A stretch of DNA of 64,000 nucleotides from Planctomycetota bacterium. Lineage in GTDB: Bacteria; Planctomycetota; B15-G4; JADJEK01. Under the pieces are notes generated by a model. The model worked only from the letters and a program-made list of their open reading frames with translations, was not told the DNA's origin and searched no databases. The stretch spans positions 225,549 to 289,548 of the forward strand of contig JADJEK010000009.1 of assembly GCA_016709145.1 (NCBI GenBank). The letters are read 5' to 3'. A program made the translations under genes and the position numbers. This document shows, in pieces, positions 52,135-60,029 of this stretch (position 1 is the first letter of the stretch; each line of letters begins with the position of its first letter).

Positions 52135-53217
52135 ATGAACGGTCAGGAACTGATCCGCCTCATCGACACGATTCACCGGGACAAGGATATCGACAAAGAC
52201 ATCCTGTTCGAGGGGATCGAGGCCGCGCTGCTCACCGCCGCGCGCAAGAAGTACGGCGAACGCCCGAACCTCCAGATCGAGATCGACCGCGAAACCGGCG
52301 AGATCATCCCCTGGGAAGGCGAGGAAGAGGCGACGGACATCGACCTCAAGGACCTCGGTCGGATCGCCGCACAGACGGCGAAGCAAGTGATCATCCAGCG
52401 CATCCGCGACGCGGAACGCGACGTGATCTACGGCGACTACGAGCACAAGGTCTACTCGATCGTCACCGGCACGGTGCAGCGCATCGAGGGCGGCAACGTC
52501 ATCGTCAATCTCGGCCGCGCCGAGGGCATCATTCCGCGGCACGAGAAGGTGCGCGGAGAGAACTACAACCCGGGCGATCGCGTCAAAGCGATCATCTACG
52601 ACGTCAAGAAGGTCGGCCCGAAGGTGAAGATCATGCTCTCGCGCTCCGCGCCGGAGATGGTGCAGAAGCTGTTCGAGCTCGAGGTGCCCGAGATCGCCGA
52701 TCACGTGATCGAGGTCAAGGCGATCGCGCGCGAACCGGGTTTCCGCACCAAGCTGGCGGTGGTGTCGAACGACTCGCGCGTCGACTGCGTCGGCGCCTGC
52801 GTCGGCATCCGCGGGACGCGCATCAAGTCGATCACCGACGAGTTGAACGGCGAGAAGATCGACATCATTCGCTGGAGCGACAACCTCCCCGAGCTGATCG
52901 TGAACGCGCTGCGTCCGGCGGTCATCTCGAACATCGACCTCGACGAGCACAACAAGATCGCCGTGGTGTTGGTCGCCGACGACCAACTGTCGCTGGCGAT
53001 CGGTCGCAAGGGCCAGAACGTCCGACTGGCGTCGCGCCTGTCGGGCTTCGAGATCAAGATCCAGAGCCCGACGCAAGCCGCCGTCGCGGACATCGAGCCC
53101 GGCTCCGCCGAGGACCTCGAGACCCGCGCCGCGACCGAAGCGCTGCTCCAAGGCGGATCCATGCCGCCGGTGTCTCACACGAACGACGACAGCAAGGGCA
53201 CGTCGGACGCCGGTTGA
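52135..53217 (+). CDS. nusA: Transcription termination/antitermination factor NusA
   Basis: A 360-aa NusA with the N-terminal RNA polymerase-binding domain (residues 1-125, ELIRLIDTIHRDKDIDKDIL), an S1 domain (about 130-200, VYSIVTGTVQRIEGGNVIV) and two KH domains (about 205-345, DPVG-like VGACVGIRGTRIKSI and LAIGRKGQNVRLASRLSG). It lacks the C-terminal acidic repeats of enterobacterial NusA and ends in a short disordered tail. It controls pausing, termination and antitermination. It heads an operon with infB, DUF503 and rbfA, but without the usual upstream rimP or the ylxR gene after nusA. An attenuator-like hairpin upstream suggests autoregulation. Confidence 0.97.
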   Translation: MNGQELIRLIDTIHRDKDIDKDILFEGIEAALLTAARKKYGERPNLQIEIDRETGEIIPWEGEEEATDIDLKDLGRIAAQTAKQVIIQRIRDAERDVIYGDYEHKVYSIVTGTVQRIEGGNVIVNLGRAEGIIPRHEKVRGENYNPGDRVKAIIYDVKKVGPKVKIMLSRSAPEMVQKLFELEVPEIADHVIEVKAIAREPGFRTKLAVVSNDSRVDCVGACVGIRGTRIKSITDELNGEKIDIIRWSDNLPELIVNALRPAVISNIDLDEHNKIAVVLVADDQLSLAIGRKGQNVRLASRLSGFEIKIQSPTQAAVADIEPGSAEDLETRAATEALLQGGSMPPVSHTNDDSKGTSDAG

Positions 53218-53250
53218 CGGTGTCCGTGACGCGAGGTGCATTCAGGCGAT

Positions 53251-56091
53251 ATGAGGCTGCACGAACTGGCGAAAGAGATTGGGGCCGAGAGCAAGCTGCT
53301 CTTGCAGCTGGCGAAGGAACTCAATCTCAAAGCCAAGAACCATTCGGCGACGCTGGCGCCTGGCGAGATCGCGTTGCTGAAGGCGGCGTATCGCGAGACG
53401 TACGGCGACGCCGCTCCCGCTCCTGAAGTCGCTCCCGTCGCGGTCGAGGAACCGAAGGACGCGAAAGCCGCTCCGCGTCGACGTCGTGCTCGCAAGTCCG
53501 ACGAACCCGGTGGGGACGACGGCACGGGCGAAGGCAGTGCGCTCGAACTCGAGTCCGAGACCGGCGAGTCGATGGTCGGAGCCGAGACGGCCGACGCTGG
53601 CGCCGAGCCCGAATACGAAGAGGAAGCGACCGAAGAACCGCAAACGCAGCCGGATCCCGAGCCGGAGCTCGAACCGACGGTCAGCAACGATGCGCGCGAC
53701 GACGGCGGTTCCGCGTCGACGGAACCCGCCGCACCGACGGTGACGCATACGCACGCAGCTCCGACGCCTGCAGCTCCCGCTGCGACCCCGACGCCTCCGG
53801 CTCCGCACGCGCCGCATGCGGCTCCGCACGCGACGCAGCCCGAGCCGAAGCCGGTCGCCGCCGCAGCGTCCCGCTCGACCGAGATCGCGCCGACCACCGG
53901 CAAGGTCTTGCAAGTCCCGACCCCGCGCCGTCGTCCTGCGACGGGCGCGAAAATCGTCGGGCGCATCGAATTGCCGCAAGAAGAGATCCAGCGCAGCCGC
54001 AACATCGCGGCCCAGGCGCCGACACCGGGTGGCGGCGCAGCCACCCAGGACGACACCGAGGTCAAGGACGACCGGTTCGGCAAGACGTCCGACCGCGACG
54101 AGAAGCGCAAGCAGTCGGTCTTGAAGCCGAAGCCGGACGCGTCGCTATGGACGCCGGAAGACGAAGAAGATCCGCTGCTCCAGGGCATCCGCGTCGGACA
54201 CGTGCAGCGCGGTCCGCACGGCCGCCGTCCGCCGCGTCGCGTCGGGCCGCGCAAATCGGGACGGAAGAGCCCGATCACGGCCCCGACCGGCGCGATCGAA
54301 ATCATCGTCCCGATCAGCGTGCGCGACCTGTCGCAGGCGCTCGGCGTGAAGGTGAATCAGCTCATCAATCTCTTCATGCGCAAGGGCCAGATGCTCGGCG
54401 TGAGTGCCGCTCTGGACGAAACGGCGGTCCTCGAAGCCGCGACCGAACTCGGAAAAGAGGTCAGCATCACGTCGGCCAAGGGCAAGGAAGAGGCGTTCCT
54501 CGAACAGCAGGACGCGTTCCACAAGGAAATGGCGCAGCAAGAGCCGACGACGAAGAAGCGTCTCGCGCGTCCTCCGGTCGTCGCCTTCCTCGGTCACGTC
54601 GACCACGGCAAGACCTCGTTGCTCGACAAGATCCGCGCGACCAACGTCGCTGCGGGCGAAGCCGGCGGCATCACGCAATGCACGCGTGCCTACACGGCGA
54701 AAGCGCCGTCGGGCCAATCGATCACGTTCCTCGACACGCCGGGTCACCGCGCGTTCACCGAGATGCGGTCGCGCGGTGCGAACATCACCGACATCGTCGT
54801 GCTGGTCGTCGCCGCCGACGACGGCGTGATGCCACAGACCGAAGAGGCCATCCAACACGCCAAGGCCGCCGACACGCCGATCGTCGTCGCGTTGAACAAG
54901 TGCGACAAGCACGAGGCCAATCCGGATCGGGTGCTGCAACAGCTCGCGCAGAAGAGCGTGATGGTCGAGGAATGGGGCGGTGAAACGCTGGCCGCCAAAG
55001 TGTCGGCGACGACCGGCGCCGGGATCCCGGAACTGCTCGAGAAGATCCTGCTGCAGGCCGAGATCATGGACATCACGGCCGATCCGGCGCGCCCCGCGCT
55101 GGCGACGGTGCTCGAAGCCAAGAAGGACGAACAGCTCGGCGCGATCGCGACCGTGCTGGTCCGCGAAGGCACCTTGCGCGTCGGCGACATCCTGCTCGCG
55201 GGCACCTCGTTCGGTCGCATCCGCGCGCTGATGAACGACCAGGGTCAATCGATCCAAGAAGCGGGTCCGTCGACGCCGGTCAACGTCATCGGACTCGGCG
55301 CGGCCCCGGATGCCGGTGAGAAGGCGTACGTCGTCGAGAGCCTGAAGAAGGCTCGCGAAGTCGCCGAAGAGCGCGAGGCCAAGGAGCGCGCGGCGCGCGT
55401 CGCCGGGCCGTCGCCGTCCGCGACGATCACGCTCGAAAACCTGTTCCAGAACCTCGAGGCGGGCAAGGTCGAAGAGATTCGCGTCGTGCTGAAGGCCGAC
55501 GTGAAAGGCTCGATCGAAGTGCTGCGTCGCGAGCTCGAGCTGCTGAAGACGTCCGAGGTCAAGGTGCGCGTCATCCGCGACGCCCTCGGCGGGATCAGCG
55601 AGGACGACGTCCTGCTGGCGGCCGCCTCGAAGGCGGTCGTCATCGGCTTCAACGTCGTCGCCGACGACAAGGCTCGGCAGTTGGCCGAAGTCCGCGGTAC
55701 GGAGCTGCGCACGTATCAGGTCATCTACGAACTCATCGACGACCTGAAGAAGGCCATGGAAGGCGCCCTGTCGCCGGTCTCGAAGGAGACGGTCCTCGGC
55801 CACGTCGAGATCAAGGAAGTCTTCAAGGTCAGCAAGCTCGGCAATATCGCCGGTTGCATCGTCCGCGACGGCATCGTGCGCCGCAATGCGCAGATCCGCC
55901 TGACGCGCGATGGCCGCGTGATCTACACCGGCAAGCTCGAATCGCTGAAGCGCTTCAAGGAAGACGTGCGCGAGGTCAAGGAAGGCCTCGAGTGCGGCTT
56001 GCGCGTCGAAGGCTATGACGACATCAAGGTCGGCGACGTGGTCGAGGCGTTCGAGATCTCGCAGGAGAAGCGCCTGCTCGGCCCGATCTGA
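53251..56091 (+). CDS. infB: Translation initiation factor IF-2
   Basis: A 946-aa IF-2. The N-terminal IF2_N domain (residues 1-50, RLHELAKEIG) is followed by a long Pro/Ala/Glu-rich linker (about 55-340), a second IF2_N-like segment (VRDLSQALGVKVNQLINLF), and the GTPase domain with G1 GHVDHGKTS from residue 448, DTPGH and NKCDK, then domains II-IV. It delivers initiator tRNA to the 30S subunit in a GTP-dependent way. The ATG at 53251 begins at the conserved N-terminus; a GTG at 53236 is in frame but less likely. It follows nusA by 33 bp and is co-transcribed with it. Confidence 0.97.
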   Translation: MRLHELAKEIGAESKLLLQLAKELNLKAKNHSATLAPGEIALLKAAYRETYGDAAPAPEVAPVAVEEPKDAKAAPRRRRARKSDEPGGDDGTGEGSALELESETGESMVGAETADAGAEPEYEEEATEEPQTQPDPEPELEPTVSNDARDDGGSASTEPAAPTVTHTHAAPTPAAPAATPTPPAPHAPHAAPHATQPEPKPVAAAASRSTEIAPTTGKVLQVPTPRRRPATGAKIVGRIELPQEEIQRSRNIAAQAPTPGGGAATQDDTEVKDDRFGKTSDRDEKRKQSVLKPKPDASLWTPEDEEDPLLQGIRVGHVQRGPHGRRPPRRVGPRKSGRKSPITAPTGAIEIIVPISVRDLSQALGVKVNQLINLFMRKGQMLGVSAALDETAVLEAATELGKEVSITSAKGKEEAFLEQQDAFHKEMAQQEPTTKKRLARPPVVAFLGHVDHGKTSLLDKIRATNVAAGEAGGITQCTRAYTAKAPSGQSITFLDTPGHRAFTEMRSRGANITDIVVLVVAADDGVMPQTEEAIQHAKAADTPIVVALNKCDKHEANPDRVLQQLAQKSVMVEEWGGETLAAKVSATTGAGIPELLEKILLQAEIMDITADPARPALATVLEAKKDEQLGAIATVLVREGTLRVGDILLAGTSFGRIRALMNDQGQSIQEAGPSTPVNVIGLGAAPDAGEKAYVVESLKKAREVAEEREAKERAARVAGPSPSATITLENLFQNLEAGKVEEIRVVLKADVKGSIEVLRRELELLKTSEVKVRVIRDALGGISEDDVLLAAASKAVVIGFNVVADDKARQLAEVRGTELRTYQVIYELIDDLKKAMEGALSPVSKETVLGHVEIKEVFKVSKLGNIAGCIVRDGIVRRNAQIRLTRDGRVIYTGKLESLKRFKEDVREVKEGLECGLRVEGYDDIKVGDVVEAFEISQEKRLLGPI

Positions 56092-56133
56092 TCGCGGTGG
56101 TCACGGCGAGCCGCGACCGCACGGGAATTCGTG

Positions 56134-56418
56134 ATGCTCGAAGTCGGCGTGCTCGAAGCCCGATTGCGCATGCGCGCATCGCACTCCCTGAAGGAGAAGC
56201 GGCGCGTCGTGCGACAGATCAAGGACCGCATCAAGGCGCGCTTCAACGTCTCGGTCGCCGAAGTCGACGATCAGGACCTGTGGCAGTCGATCGTGCTCGG
56301 CTTCGCCGCGGTCGGTTCGGACTCCAGTCACGTGGCGCACGAGCTCGAAGAGATCCTGCGGCAGCTCCGCATCCATCCGGAAGCCGAGTTGCTCGACCAT
56401 TCGCTCGAGATGTTGTGA
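56134..56418 (+). CDS. DUF503 family protein
   Basis: A 94-aa protein with the DUF503 pattern: LEVGVLEARLRMRASHSLKEKRR at the start, then VRQIKDRIKARFNVSVAEVD and LWQSIVLGFAAVGSD. The family is commonly found between infB and rbfA, as here, and is thought to act in ribosome or RNA metabolism, though its biochemical role is not established. CGGGA lies 7 nt upstream of the ATG; a GTG at 56131 is in frame. The next gene, rbfA, starts 7 bp after its stop. Confidence 0.9.
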   Translation: MLEVGVLEARLRMRASHSLKEKRRVVRQIKDRIKARFNVSVAEVDDQDLWQSIVLGFAAVGSDSSHVAHELEEILRQLRIHPEAELLDHSLEML

Positions 56419-56425
56419 GGGTGCG

Positions 56426-56839
56426 ATGAAGTTCGAACGCGGCAGTCGATTGGCGGAACGCATCAAAGAGCGCGTGGCTCAAGTGGTGCTGTTCGAGCTC
56501 CACGATCCGCGCATCGGCTTCGTGACCATCACTCGCGCGAAGATGTCGAAGGACTTGGCGAGGGTCGAGATTTTCTATTCGGTGCTCGGCACCGAGGGCG
56601 ATCGTTCGCGCGTCGAGCACGCGCTGGCGGATGCGCGCGGTTACGTCCAACACGAGATCGCGAAGGTCTGCGAAACACGATCGGTGCCGCACCTCGAATT
56701 CGTGTTCGACCGTTCGGTCGAGGGCGCGTTCAAGATGGAGCAACTCCTCGACGGCCTGAAGAAGGAACGCGGCGAGGAAGCCCCGCCCGCGGTCGACACG
56801 CCCGCGCCGGAGGCCGAGAAGAAAGACGACGACGCGTGA
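56426..56839 (+). CDS. rbfA: Ribosome-binding factor A
   Basis: A 137-aa RbfA: a KH-like fold with RLAERIKERVAQVVLFELHDPRIG, VTITRAKMSKDLARVEIFYSVLG and VPHLEFVFDRSVEGAFKMEQLL. It assists late maturation of the 30S subunit 5' end of 16S rRNA. The C-terminal 20 residues are an acidic, Pro-rich tail. The stop overlaps the start of the next small gene (GTGATG). Confidence 0.95.
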   Translation: MKFERGSRLAERIKERVAQVVLFELHDPRIGFVTITRAKMSKDLARVEIFYSVLGTEGDRSRVEHALADARGYVQHEIAKVCETRSVPHLEFVFDRSVEGAFKMEQLLDGLKKERGEEAPPAVDTPAPEAEKKDDDA

Positions 56840-57204
56840 TGGACGCGAAAGCACTCGAAGCGAAGTTCGCCCGCATGCTGTCCGACGCCCAGGCGCAATG
56901 CGACTCGGTCACCGAGGCGCACAAGCGCTGGAACCGCGTCGAAGAAGCCATCGACCCGGTCTGCGAGGACGCGATCTTCCTGCTCGACCGCATCGGCCGC
57001 ATCGACCAGGCCGACGAGATCCACAGCCACATGGCGCTCGACGAGCGCTTCGACCTCCTGACGGAGACGTTCGCGCGCGACAAGGAAGCGATTCGCGCGG
57101 AGTCGGCGGAGAAGGGTTTCGCCGCCGAGTACGCCGAGAGCTCCTACCTGCTCGAGAAGTTCGCGCCGTGGGTCGCGCAAGAGAAGAAGCGCGCGGGGAA
57201 GTAG
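56839..57204 (+). CDS. Small helical protein of the nusA-infB-rbfA operon, unknown
   Basis: A 121-aa, mostly alpha-helical acidic/basic protein (AKALEAKFARMLSDAQAQCD, LDERFDLLTETFARDKEAIR) with no signal peptide, no transmembrane segment and no recognised motif. Its start codon shares a base with the rbfA stop (GTGATG; GTG at 56836 is an alternative), so it is translationally coupled to rbfA and probably expressed with the translation genes. A cytoplasmic RNA- or ribosome-related role is suggested by context only. It has two Cys (residues about 22 and 43) that do not form a metal-site pattern. Confidence 0.72.
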   Translation: MDAKALEAKFARMLSDAQAQCDSVTEAHKRWNRVEEAIDPVCEDAIFLLDRIGRIDQADEIHSHMALDERFDLLTETFARDKEAIRAESAEKGFAAEYAESSYLLEKFAPWVAQEKKRAGK

Positions 57205-57255
57205 CCACTGCGCCCCACACGGCGGAGGAGCATCCCGACCGAAGTGGGGGAGCCG

Positions 57256-57741
57256 ATGCGCACGTCCAAGACCAAGGCCATCGCGGCCGCGATCGTGCTC
57301 TCGCTTCCGCTGATCTACGTGTGGTGGACTCGAGCTGACGCGTTCACGACGACGCGGAACGTCGAAGCGATCCACCGCCTCGCGACGCGCGAAGGCACGA
57401 CCTTCACGTTCGACCAAGTCGTCGAGGGTCCATGGGACCTCGCGATCATCCGTTCGGGCTATGACTCGATCCCCATCGCGTCACGCGCAGTGAGTGGTCT
57501 CGGGGGAAGGTGGCGTTTGCCGATCCACGTGCGACCGGAGCTCATGCGGGACGGTGTCGTCTGGATCGTCTTCGCGAAGGCGGGCGAAGTGGTGGGGTAT
57601 TGGCCGACTGCGTCGGACGACAAGAAGGTCTACCTGAGAGATCTCGAGCGGCGCGCCACGATTCGCCGTGGCGCTGGCGAAGCCCTCGTGGCAACGCGCG
57701 AAACCCACGACACGGGATGGACGCGGGTCGTGGTTCGCTGA
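57256..57741 (+). CDS. Membrane-anchored small protein, unknown
   Basis: A 161-aa protein with one N-terminal transmembrane or signal helix (AIAAAIVLSLPLIYVWW) and a beta-rich remainder (FDQVVEGPWDLAIIRSGYDS, VVWIVFAKAGEVVGYWP). No family is recognised. The ATG at 57256 follows GGGGGAG closely; a GTG at 57244 is in frame. It sits 51 bp after the last gene of the translation operon and just before the repeat-filled gap, and its base composition is less GC-biased than its neighbours in places. It may be a separate, more recently gained gene, which is inference. Confidence 0.6.
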   Translation: MRTSKTKAIAAAIVLSLPLIYVWWTRADAFTTTRNVEAIHRLATREGTTFTFDQVVEGPWDLAIIRSGYDSIPIASRAVSGLGGRWRLPIHVRPELMRDGVVWIVFAKAGEVVGYWPTASDDKKVYLRDLERRATIRRGAGEALVATRETHDTGWTRVVVR

Positions 57742-57789
57742 CGAGGACCGAGTGCACCGATCGACTCGTCCGAACCGGACGAACGAGCC

Positions 57790-57880
57790 GCAGGCGATCG
57801 CGTCCAGCCAGCCGGACAGGAACGCGCCGGGCGACAGATCGGGGACGGATGCGCCTCCGTCCCTGTCCGTCGACGGGATC
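57790..57880. repeat. Dispersed repeat copy C (partial)
   Basis: A short, diverged copy of the 5' block of copy A: GCCGGACA-GAACGC-CCGGG, GACAGATCGGGGAC and GCGCCTCCGTCCCTGTC. It lacks the hairpin cassette. Together with copy B it fills the 635-bp gap 57742-58376; no gene is seen there. Confidence 0.7.
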
Positions 57881-58000
57881 ACCGCCGGTAACTCGACGCG
57901 GGTACCCGCGTGCGATTGCCGGCGGCAAATGCACGCGGGCTACGCCACGGTGGGTCAAGGACTTGCGCAATCGTGTCGAACGGTTGGAGGGCGAGCGACG

Positions 58001-58310
58001 ACCGCCGGGCAACGGCGTGCGGTCACGGGGGACAGATCGGGGACAGACGCGCCTCCGTCCCCGTCATAGGGCACTCCTTCAATCGCCACCGCGGAGCGCG
58101 AAGCGCGACCCGAAGTTCTCCCTCGGGTCCACGCTCGCGCGCCCTGGAAACCACGACGTCCCTTCGCGTCAAGTCTCTCGCGCGACTCAAGGGCGCGGGG
58201 GTTTCCAACGGGGGGCTTCGCTCGTTTGTGAAGCCCCCCGTTGGTCGCTCGACCGCGAGCGGTCGAGCGAAGGAGGCGCGGGGGCCCGCGGAGGCGAAGC
58301 CTCCGCACTT
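58001..58310. repeat. Dispersed repeat copy B (hairpin-rich, non-coding)
   Basis: Collinear with copy A (45889-46496) from the GGGGACAG block through GCGGAGCGCGAAGCGCGACC to the hairpins at 58205-58244, 58245-58270 and 58288-58306. It lacks the 185-bp interval 46104-46288 of copy A, the TGGGGACAG/CTGTCCCCA pair and two of copy A's later hairpins. Its stems differ from those of copy A by matched changes on both arms. It lies directly downstream of cysS. Confidence 0.85.
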
Positions 58311-58334
58311 CACAGGTCCGTTCCCCCGCCTCGC

Positions 58335-58358
58335 CCCGACGCCCGCGCGGGCGTCGGG
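58335..58358 (-). terminator. Terminator-like hairpin downstream of cysS
   Basis: CCCGACGCCC, loop GCGC, GGGCGTCGGG: a perfect 10-bp stem starting 19 nt after the cysS stop on the minus strand. No U-tract follows. Confidence 0.45.
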
Positions 58359-58376
58359 CCATGCGGCACGAGCCCC

Positions 58377-59793
58377 TTACTTCCTTCGCCAACGCACGCC
58401 GTCGGGCGAGTCCATCAGCACGATGCCCTTCGCGAGCAACTCGTCGCGGATGCGGTCGGATGCCTTGAAGTCCCTGCGCCTGCGAGCGGCCTCGCGCTCC
58501 TGGATCTTGCGTTCGACCTCGGCTTCGAGCGACTCCTCGCCGATCGGCAGGATCCCGAGCACCTGATCGACGTCGGTGAGGAAGCCGAGCACGGCCGCCG
58601 CGTCGCCGCGCGTCAGGTCCATCGCGTTCAACGCGCGCATGAGGTCGAACAGCACGGCGTTCGCCTCGGCGACGTTCAAGTCCTCGTCGAGCGCCGCGAC
58701 GTACCGCACGCGCGCCTCGTCGAGCGACTCGACGACCTTGACCGCCGCGACGCCCTCGGGACCCTTGTCCGCGCGGTGCTTCAGCGAATCGTGGAAGTTC
58801 AGCAGGCGCTCGACGCCCGAGCTCGCGGCCTTCAGCGCTTCGCGCGTGAAGTTCATCGGCTGCCGGTAATGCACCGACTGCAAGTACCAGCGGATCGCGA
58901 CCGGAGCCACGCCCTCGGCGACCAGGTCCTTCGGGTACAGCACGTTGCCCTCGGACTTCGCCATCTTCTCGCCCTCGAGATTGAGGTGCGCGGCATGCAG
59001 CCAGACGTTCACGAAGCGCTTGCCGGTGAAGCCCTCGCTCTGCGCGATCTCGCATTCGTGGTGCGGGAAGATGTTGTTCTCGCCGCCGGTGTGGATGTCG
59101 AACGTGTCGCCGAGGTACGTGCGCGACATCGCCGAGCACTCGATGTGCCAGCCCGGGAAGCCCCGACCCCACGGTGCATCCCATTGCTGGATGTGGTGCG
59201 GGTCGGACTTCCACAGCGCGAAGTCGCGCGGTGTCCTTCTTCTCGCCTCGTCGGCGACGCGCGCGCCGGCTTCGAGCTCGTCGAGCACCTTGCCCGACAG
59301 CTTGCCCGTAGCCCGGGAAGCGCGCGACCTCGAAGTAGACCTCGTCGCCGTACGCTGGTACGCGACGCCCTTCTCCAGCAGTCCCTGGATGATCTCGCCC
59401 ATCTGTGGCACGTACTGCGTCGCGCGCGGCATAGTGATGCGCGCCGCACGCGCAGCAGCTCCTGGCAGTCGAAGAACTCTTGCGTGTACATCGCCGCGAG
59501 CTGCTGCGGATCGACCTTCGCCTTGCGCGCCGCGGCCTCGAGCTTGTCCTCGCCGGCGTCGTGGACCTCGTCGCGCAGGTGGCCGACGTCGGTGATGTTC
59601 ATCACCTGCGTGACCTGGAACCCTGCTGCTCGACGAAGCGGCGCAGCAGGTCGGTGAACCCGTACGCGCGGTAGTTGCCGATGTGCTGGCTCGAGTAGAC
59701 CGTCGGGCCGCAGTTGTACATGCCGGCTTTGCCGGTCACGATCGGCACGAAGTCCTCGAGCTTGCGCGACAGCGTGTTGTGGAAGCGGATCAC
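58377..59793 (-). pseudogene. cysS: Cysteinyl-tRNA synthetase interrupted by four frameshifts
   Basis: The pieces together encode a complete class I cysteinyl-tRNA synthetase: zinc Cys28 in YNCGPTVY, HIGN (37-40), a second zinc site in GWHIECSAM and HHECE, KMAKSEGN (KMSKS motif) and a normal C-terminus. The frame is lost at about 59617-59623 (one base missing in the codons for GF-QVTQVMNITD), 59431-59440 (one base missing before PRATQYVPQM), 59351-59356 (one base missing) and 59304-59307 (one base extra, restoring frame). The start is a GTG at 59793 after GAGGGG. Every catalytic residue is intact, so this is either very recent decay or local sequence error. CysRS is normally essential, which favours error unless a second copy exists. 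Confidence 0.75.
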
Positions 59794-59951
59794 GGCGGGC
59801 CCCTCGATGCGGCGCCGGGCGTGGGCGCGCCCGGCGATGCTGTGGCCAGGGCGCGGTCTGCGCTCCGGCGGGTTCGCGTCCCGCGCGACGCGACGCTCGC
59901 AAGGGTTGCTCACGAGACGAAAGGAGCGGAAGGGGCGCGAAGCGCGCGGAC

Positions 59952-59957
59952 TATAAT
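59952..59957 (+). promoter_or_regulatory. TATAAT box before the Ser/Thr kinase
   Basis: A perfect consensus TATAAT, rare in this GC-rich window, lies 72 nt before the kinase ATG in the gap divergent from cysS. No convincing -35 sits 17 bp upstream. A 15-nt direct repeat (AGGAACGCGGGTGCG at 59978-59992 and 60005-60019) follows and could be an operator or leader feature. Confidence 0.4.
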
Positions 59958-59977
59958 CCCGCCTTTTCCGACCCGCA

Positions 59978-60019
59978 AGGAACGCGGGTGCGTTCCAGCC
60001 CGCCAGGAACGCGGGTGCG
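59978..60019 (+). repeat. 15-nt direct repeat in the kinase leader
   Basis: AGGAACGCGGGTGCG occurs twice with 12 nt between copies, ending 10 nt before the kinase ATG. It may be a regulator-binding site, or a small tandem duplication. Confidence 0.4.
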
Positions 60020-60029
60020 CGCAGGAGCC

